Positions 58,669 to 64,000 of a stretch of DNA of 64,000 nt are shown piece by piece; the stretch's first letter is position 1; each line of letters begins with the position of its first letter. The stretch covers positions 19,238,774-19,302,773 of the forward strand of contig NC_050468.1 of the NCBI RefSeq assembly GCF_013373865.1, in the 5' to 3' direction. Source of the stretch: Monomorium pharaonis. Lineage: Eukaryota; Arthropoda; Insecta; Hymenoptera; Formicidae. The notes beneath the pieces are model-generated. The model was given only the letters and a program-made list of their open reading frames with translations, had not been told where the DNA came from and made no database searches. The position numbers and the translations under genes are program-made.

Positions 58669-59921
58669 TCACAAGCTCACGAGCTTCGGGGGATTCGCAT
58701 CCGGGGAGCTGAGATCCACGGCGGACAGATGGTTATTTCTCTGTTGCGTCGAGCACGACGGTATCAGGGGTGTCGAGACTGGCGTGAGACCGGTACCGCC
58801 TTCCATTAGAGACTCAAAGTTAAACGGTATGCCGCTGGTCGGAGTGGTAATCGGCATACCGGCTATATCCATCGTCGGCTTCATGAAGGCTGGTGTCTCC
58901 ACCGTCTTGAAAGCGAGGGTGTCCGGTCTCTCTTTCGGCTCCACGAACATCGTCAGAGAATTCAGTCTGTTATTGTTGTCCAATCCGACCGGTAATGAAT
59001 TAGGTCTATTCGGTCTCGTTGCCGCGGCTGTTACCGTCGTGTTACCGTCGCCTTTCACAGAATCGGCGGCAAATTGATCCTCGACCGGGAGATCGTTCTT
59101 TATCACGGGTTTTATATCTAGCGGGGACGAGGGGCGTAGCGAACGACGACAGACCTGCCTGTGGGCATCCAAAATAAATTCCAGTTCCTCTTTGACCTGC
59201 TTCAGCTGGTCGATCTCCTCCTGCAAGCTCTGTTTTTTCTGTTCCAAGCCCTCGGTTTCCTGCAAAAAGAAAAACGAATATATAATAATAAATTCCTTTC
59301 TCTTTGCGACATTCTTACGACGTGACTTTTCAAAAATTTTTTCAACAATTGAAAGCTATATTTCCACAAACGAAATTGTGATCCATATTCATTAAATCCA
59401 TCATATTCAATATATAATGATTAAAATTCTAACAAGTCTCGTAATATTATATTCACAATTCGCGCACTTACTTCGAGTAGGGCATTGGTGTGATCCATTC
59501 TTCGCTTGCGGCATCTCGCCGCTGCCATCTTGTTCCTTTCGCGTCGGATCTGTCGCCTCTCCTCCTCTTCGGGGGTCATCCCGATCGTTCTGGTGGGCCG
59601 CCTGCCACCCATGTTGCGTCTAACTGGCTGCTGCTGTTGTTGATGCTGTTGTTGGTGCTGCTGCGGCTGTGTTTGCTGCTGGGTCTCGACGAGGGTGGTC
59701 GTCGGTGCCGGGAGATGTACCGCCGTTGTGTTTTGCGTTTGTGCCGGGGTCGGCTGCGACGGTTCAACCAGCGGTGGTACAAAGCCGGCCTCGCGACTGT
59801 GCGACGCCGACTCGCTCGTCAGCTCCAGGAACGTTTGCTCGATGCTACGGAGGGTGGTCGGCGTCAGCGTCGGCGTCGTCCTGGTCGGCACTCCACTGTG
59901 CAACCCGTCCAGAGATACCAG
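58669..59921 (-). CDS. kay: Transcription factor kayak (Fos), bZIP and C-terminal exons; 5' exon(s) missing
   Basis: Two exons join in phase 0: 59472-59921 (acceptor TTATAG, donor GTAAGT) and 58669-59259, giving 346 residues of the shared C-terminal part. After a Pro/Thr-rich and Gln-rich linker (QQQTQPQQHQQQHQQQQQ) comes the basic region RRQIRRERNKMAAARCRKRR, then a leucine zipper with heptad Leu at LEETEGLEQKKQSLQEEIDQ and LKQVKEELEFIL, and the Fos-specific DAHRQVC. The C-terminus is a Pro/Thr/Ser-rich activation region ending LVSL. Fos pairs with Jun as nuclear AP-1 on TGA(C/G)TCA sites and acts in dorsal closure and stress signalling. No ATG exists in frame within the first exon seen, so the start lies upstream, in 60-64 kb or beyond the window; fly kay has several alternative first exons. 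Confidence 0.95.
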
Positions 59922-60833
59922 CTATAACATAAAGATAATGGATCGTGTTGATTGAAAGTGTATCTAAAAGATCATTTAAAAACATTTGGCTTTATTCTCT
60001 AAATCTCGTTGAGTAAAATGTCAATCTATAATAGAGTGAAAATTGAACTTGTGCAAATATTCGAGCGGTCTCTAATAGGAGTAGAAAATAATTTCTATTC
60101 AGTCCTGTAGAAGTAAATTGTGACTCTTAGAGAATGGCAAATCATTTAAATAACTGCGCAAGCCCAATTTTCACTCTACGGGATTTACAGAGATTTATTT
60201 TCTTTTCAATTATAAATAAGGAACAGTATAATCTGATTTTATGCGGAAATATCAGCGTGACGAGATGTATCAGTAAAAGTTACCCGTTTACTTCTTTTCC
60301 TCTGCCGTTCCAGTTTCATTTCTGGAAACGCAGAAAATGACGAACTAACTTGACTTCGTGGCGTTGACAAATTTTCTGCAGCGTGTTCTTTCGCAAGAAA
60401 GAACTGCTAATGTAGGTGCGTTTATCGCGTTATCTTTGACTTTTCAGGTCCGATATCAGCCAGTTAATCTCGAGCCAGGATGGCTCGATAAAAATATCCG
60501 TGATCCAATAGCCGATAACGTATCGTAACGCGCCCGCGACGATAGACCAGAGTTTACGATTCCGTGCGTCGTTATTAAAATTACAATATATGTGACACGA
60601 TCGCGCCTCGCGATTTAACTCGCGTGTCTTTTTCTCGCGTACATTTCCCGACGGAAATTTACAAACGCCAGGCCGCGGCGTTTCCACGCGCCGTGGCGCA
60701 CGTGCGTTATAACGTTGCGCAATACTGTAATTCGCATTGAATTAAAAACATCGTTTCCATGCGACGGCGGCCGTGGCGGCGGCGGCGAGACGATAAAAAA
60801 GATTCGCGGTCACTCGAACGCGATTTCACCGAG

Positions 60834-60870
60834 TGGGAGAGGAGGGGGGGGGGGAGGGGGGAGAGGGAGA
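60834..60870 (+). repeat. G-rich tract, potential G-quadruplex
   Basis: At least four runs of three or more G (one of about 11) separated by single A residues on the plus strand, meeting the usual pattern for a G-quadruplex; it corresponds to a polypyrimidine tract on the strand of kayak. Confidence 0.75.
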
Positions 60871-61149
60871 GAAAAGCGCGCGCGAGGTAAGGGAAGGGAG
60901 ACTTTACGAGCCCGTCTCGTTCTTCCTAACTACGACGATATTAACGAGGCACCTCGAATCGCAGCTCACGTAGCGACAACCTCGCGCGCTTGCCATTATC
61001 GCGCCGCCAATCGCCAGCCGTCGGTCGGGGACGAGCGTAATCTATACGCGTTGCGCGTTTCCCAGAAAACACAAAAGGACGCAGGAAGGAAAAGGAAGAG
61101 AAGCCCCGCGGGACGTCCTTCGCTCTTTCTCTCTCACGCGGGAGAGAAG

Positions 61150-61171
61150 ACGCGCGCGCGCGCGCGCGCGG
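61150..61171. repeat. (CG)n tract
   Basis: Eleven alternating CG dinucleotides in a CpG island, a sequence class able to form Z-DNA. Confidence 0.9.
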
Positions 61172-63943
61172 CTCGCTATCATTTCTAAAATTACGAATCG
61201 CCGTCCATCCTCCGGCCGTTTAACGAAGGTCGCCGCCGCCGCCGGCGGCGACTTTGCTTCGCGATGAGGCAAACGTCGAACCGAAGCCACATTTGAAGAG
61301 TACGCGCGTGGGGCTCTAAAATGATGTATAGCTCTACGATGAAAGACGCTCAAGTCGACGCACCGATGTGAGCTTCTCCCATTTTCAGAGATTTTTTTTC
61401 TCAATTGAGAGAAACAACTGTCTTGACTGTTTCCTGTCTTTTAAATATCTAATTCTAATCAATAAAATAATACATAAGACAATAATAATTTTTCACGTGC
61501 GGTTTGTGTATCCCAAAGTAATCAAGCTTTCGCATTTTTTTGTAATATTGTTTTGTGTGTATTTCAAACGCAAAAAAAATGTTAAGAAAAATGTTAAAGA
61601 CAAAATTTTATAAAAATATGTATGCAACTTTTAATATATATATAAAATAAATATAAAATAAAATATAAAATAAATATATGTATAAAATAAATAAATATAT
61701 GTAGTATGGATTGATGCATCTTTTGCGACATCATCCGTCCGGAGATGAGGGAAAATACCGTAGGCAGGCGCTTTAAGTGTCATCGCTAAAATTACTTAGC
61801 GCAGCTCGGAGGAGCGGCTTCGCCGATTTCGGCCGTCGTCGTTTTGGCCACCCACCGACCACGCTTCTCTCGCCCATCGCGAGACCGTCGCGCGCGCGGG
61901 GAACCTCAGGAATGTCCGGAGCGTTAAACTTAGGCGTTACCGAATCGTGTCCGTGCGCGTCACGGTCACTGGAATTCCAATTCCGTGTGAGAAAGTATCG
62001 AAGGTAGATCCTAGAAAATACAGAATTCGCTCGGAGCGATCTCTACCGATCGACAGAGATCGGTAATGGTTCTCTCTCTTTCTGTCTTTCACTCGCGGTA
62101 ACGGTGGACAGTCTGTTAATTATTAAATCAAAATTAGTGCGCCACGAAACGATATCGTACCGCGAAGTGGAGCTGCGTGTGCCGCAACTCGAGAGAATTT
62201 TTAAGAGTGCAGCAAAAAGGTGAAAAATGCGAATCTTACGAGACGGCGTACATAATACGTTGTCTGTTGATTGCGATTTTATATACCTAACAGAATTGCG
62301 CAGCTTTATCTTTTACGACTTATCCAGACAAGCTTGCATAGCTGCATAAAGAAATGCAGCTACTATATGCATAAAGAAAACATTATCCTATCACACTTTT
62401 TTTTATAATAGTAATTTATAATAGAAGTGCGATTGACTAATTTTCTTTGCATATGCTGGGTATGCAGCTCGACAATCTTGTATCGATTAGGCCTTTATGA
62501 GCCAACTTTTATCAAGATCAAGAAGATATGGTATATAATATGAAAAAGTTACTTCGCGATTTATGTTAATGTTGTTTTGCGTACATAGAATCTTCGAAGA
62601 TATTAATTGTCAAAGCGAAACGTCTTGCCAATCGAAATCGCCAATCATTTCTTTAACTCGTTAGTCAACCCTTTTCGGATCTTCAATTGTGTCGACCTTC
62701 GCGAAAGACGATTTTAATTTATTTGCGGCATCTTTCTCGGCATTGACATTTTGCGAATTGGCGGTGGAGAATTTGCGATCGCGAAAGCGACTTCTCTCGT
62801 CGCATTGACTAGAGTTACCATCGGAACACGAATTTCGAGAATTTTCGAGTGCAAACTCGGCGCTTATCGAGGAGCGCTATTTGCTTTCCGCCGAAAACGG
62901 AAACCGCGGGAGACTCGTCACGCAACGAGATCGATGGGAGGTGCGGCCTGGTTAACCGTAATTTTTAACGTGACCAGAGCAACGGCGGGACAAACTGAGA
63001 GATCTGGAATCGTCTAGTTTTCCAAACAATTTTAAATATAACGGAGAAAAAAAAACGAATTAATAAGATGTTTACTGGCAGGCGAGGACAGATGGCTCCT
63101 TATTTACAATTATCGCCGAACTGACGGCTTCCGGCGGTACTCGACGGCCTTCGGGCCGTTCACCTTGCGGGCCTTGCTCCGCATTGTTCGTCGCAGGATC
63201 ACTCGAACATCGTTCATTCGAACGAGTCATTATGTGCGCGTGCATCGTAGCGACGCGTCTTCCCTCGCCCGAACGTGAATCACATTCGCACATCGCGCGC
63301 GACGATTTCCCCTCCCCTCGAAGCGTGCTTCGAGCGTGTTTCAATACTCCGTGCACATCACGCGACCATGCACAACGACATATATACATAGAAACGCACC
63401 TGTACATACGGCTCGAGTGGAGGGAAGAGAGATGCGTGTAATATCTGATAATTATAAATATTAAAAGGCGCGGTCGACGACAGTGGTGCTTCAAACCGTA
63501 AAACGCATGTACTCGTGACAAATTAGCAATTTTTTACGAAATCAAAATGCAAATTTTACGCGAGTAATACTTTAATAAGATTCATTTAATAATTTAATAT
63601 AATTGATCAAATTGGATCTTTTTCTAATCCGATTTCTTCTACCGGGAAATTCTGCTCCGAATTGAAGCACCACGGGGAAAAACGACGTGCAACGAGGAGA
63701 AGCCTCGATTTATTCGCAGAGCGAACTACGCAGAATTTCGCGAATCTCCGCTATCCGTATGCATTTCAGCGGAATTTCCTCCTGCGAGATGGAGCGGCGG
63801 GAACGCGTCGCCGCGCTCGACGTCGCACTTTTTTTTCGCAAAACCCGACGGCTGTTGGCATGCACACGCGTCTTCCGTTTTGCTATGCGATTGCTCGCTC
63901 GCTCTCGTCCACACGTGTGTGCGCGCACATGCGACGACCAACG

Positions 63944-63971
63944 ACACACACACACACACGCGCGCGCGCGC
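63944..63971. repeat. (CA)n(CG)n tract
   Basis: CA dinucleotides running into CG dinucleotides near the window end; alternating purine-pyrimidine throughout. Confidence 0.9.
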
Positions 63972-64000
63972 ACACGCATGCCGCACACGTACGGCGGGCG

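Larger units (their letters stand above)
59922..64000. other. GC-rich region upstream of the visible kayak exons
   Basis: Probably kay intron and promoter sequence. 60.4-61.35 kb and 61.7-63.5 kb are CpG-rich islands with many spurious frames on both strands; none encodes a Fos-like N-terminus that I recognise. AT-rich segments separate them. Simple repeats: a G-rich run at 60834-60870, (CG)n at 61150-61171, and (CA)n(CG)n at 63944-63971. Confidence 0.5.

Noticed and set aside
62751..63017. 88-codon plus-strand frame in a CpG island
   Set aside because: No domain, no splice logic, and similar frames occur on the other strand; composition effect.

Overview
This is insect nuclear DNA, most likely from a hymenopteran and probably an ant. 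The evidence is an AT-rich background with short GC/CpG-rich islands, small spliced genes with GT-AG introns, and several small inverted-repeat transposons. No prokaryotic-style operon, CRISPR array or viral gene was seen. The species cannot be named from the sequence alone.

Five conserved genes could be assembled exon by exon, with consistent splice phases throughout: UBXN6/UBXD1 (minus, 28.9-30.6 kb), the SEC14-like PRELI-CRAL_TRIO-GOLD protein retm/SEC14L1 (plus, 33.2-38.7 kb, 15 exons), the single-PDZ protein TAX1BP3/TIP-1 (minus, 42.5-43.6 kb), mitochondrial ribosome-releasing EF-G2 (GFM2, plus, 53.4-57.4 kb), and the bZIP and C-terminal exons of the Fos orthologue kayak (minus, 58.7-59.9 kb). 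A sixth, small membrane protein gene of unknown function (30.7-31.2 kb, minus) has its last exon running almost straight into the UBXN6 start codon, an arrangement that looks dicistronic.

Layout: 1-17 kb is mostly AT-rich and non-coding, with a possible broken coding fragment at 2.4 kb and a repeat cluster at 9.2-10.3 kb (two 5'-truncated LINE tails, CT tracts and a decamer minisatellite). 17.3-18.7 kb is a GC-rich island with a perfect cAMP-response-type site. 18.7-24.2 kb is a tandem segmental duplication. Each unit carries an open DUF4817/HTH transposase-type N-terminal exon; the second unit was later hit by three different MITE-like insertions, and a fourth foldback element lies at the end of the first. 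25.9-26.3 kb has a candidate exon encoding a 5-residue tandem repeat.

44.06-52.44 kb is the most unusual part. Two inverted copies of a roughly 430-bp segment, each containing the same outward-facing first coding exon with a splice donor, bracket about 7.3 kb. That interval is filled by a dimeric ~305-bp satellite that changes orientation about eight times (two of the switches are perfect 38-bp palindromes), a minisatellite, and a 239-bp-period repeat block.

The conserved genes belong to unrelated housekeeping or regulatory pathways: p97/VCP-linked ubiquitin handling, lipid transfer, PDZ-ligand binding, mitochondrial translation and AP-1 transcription. GFM2 and kayak are convergent, and TAX1BP3 points away from the repeat island.
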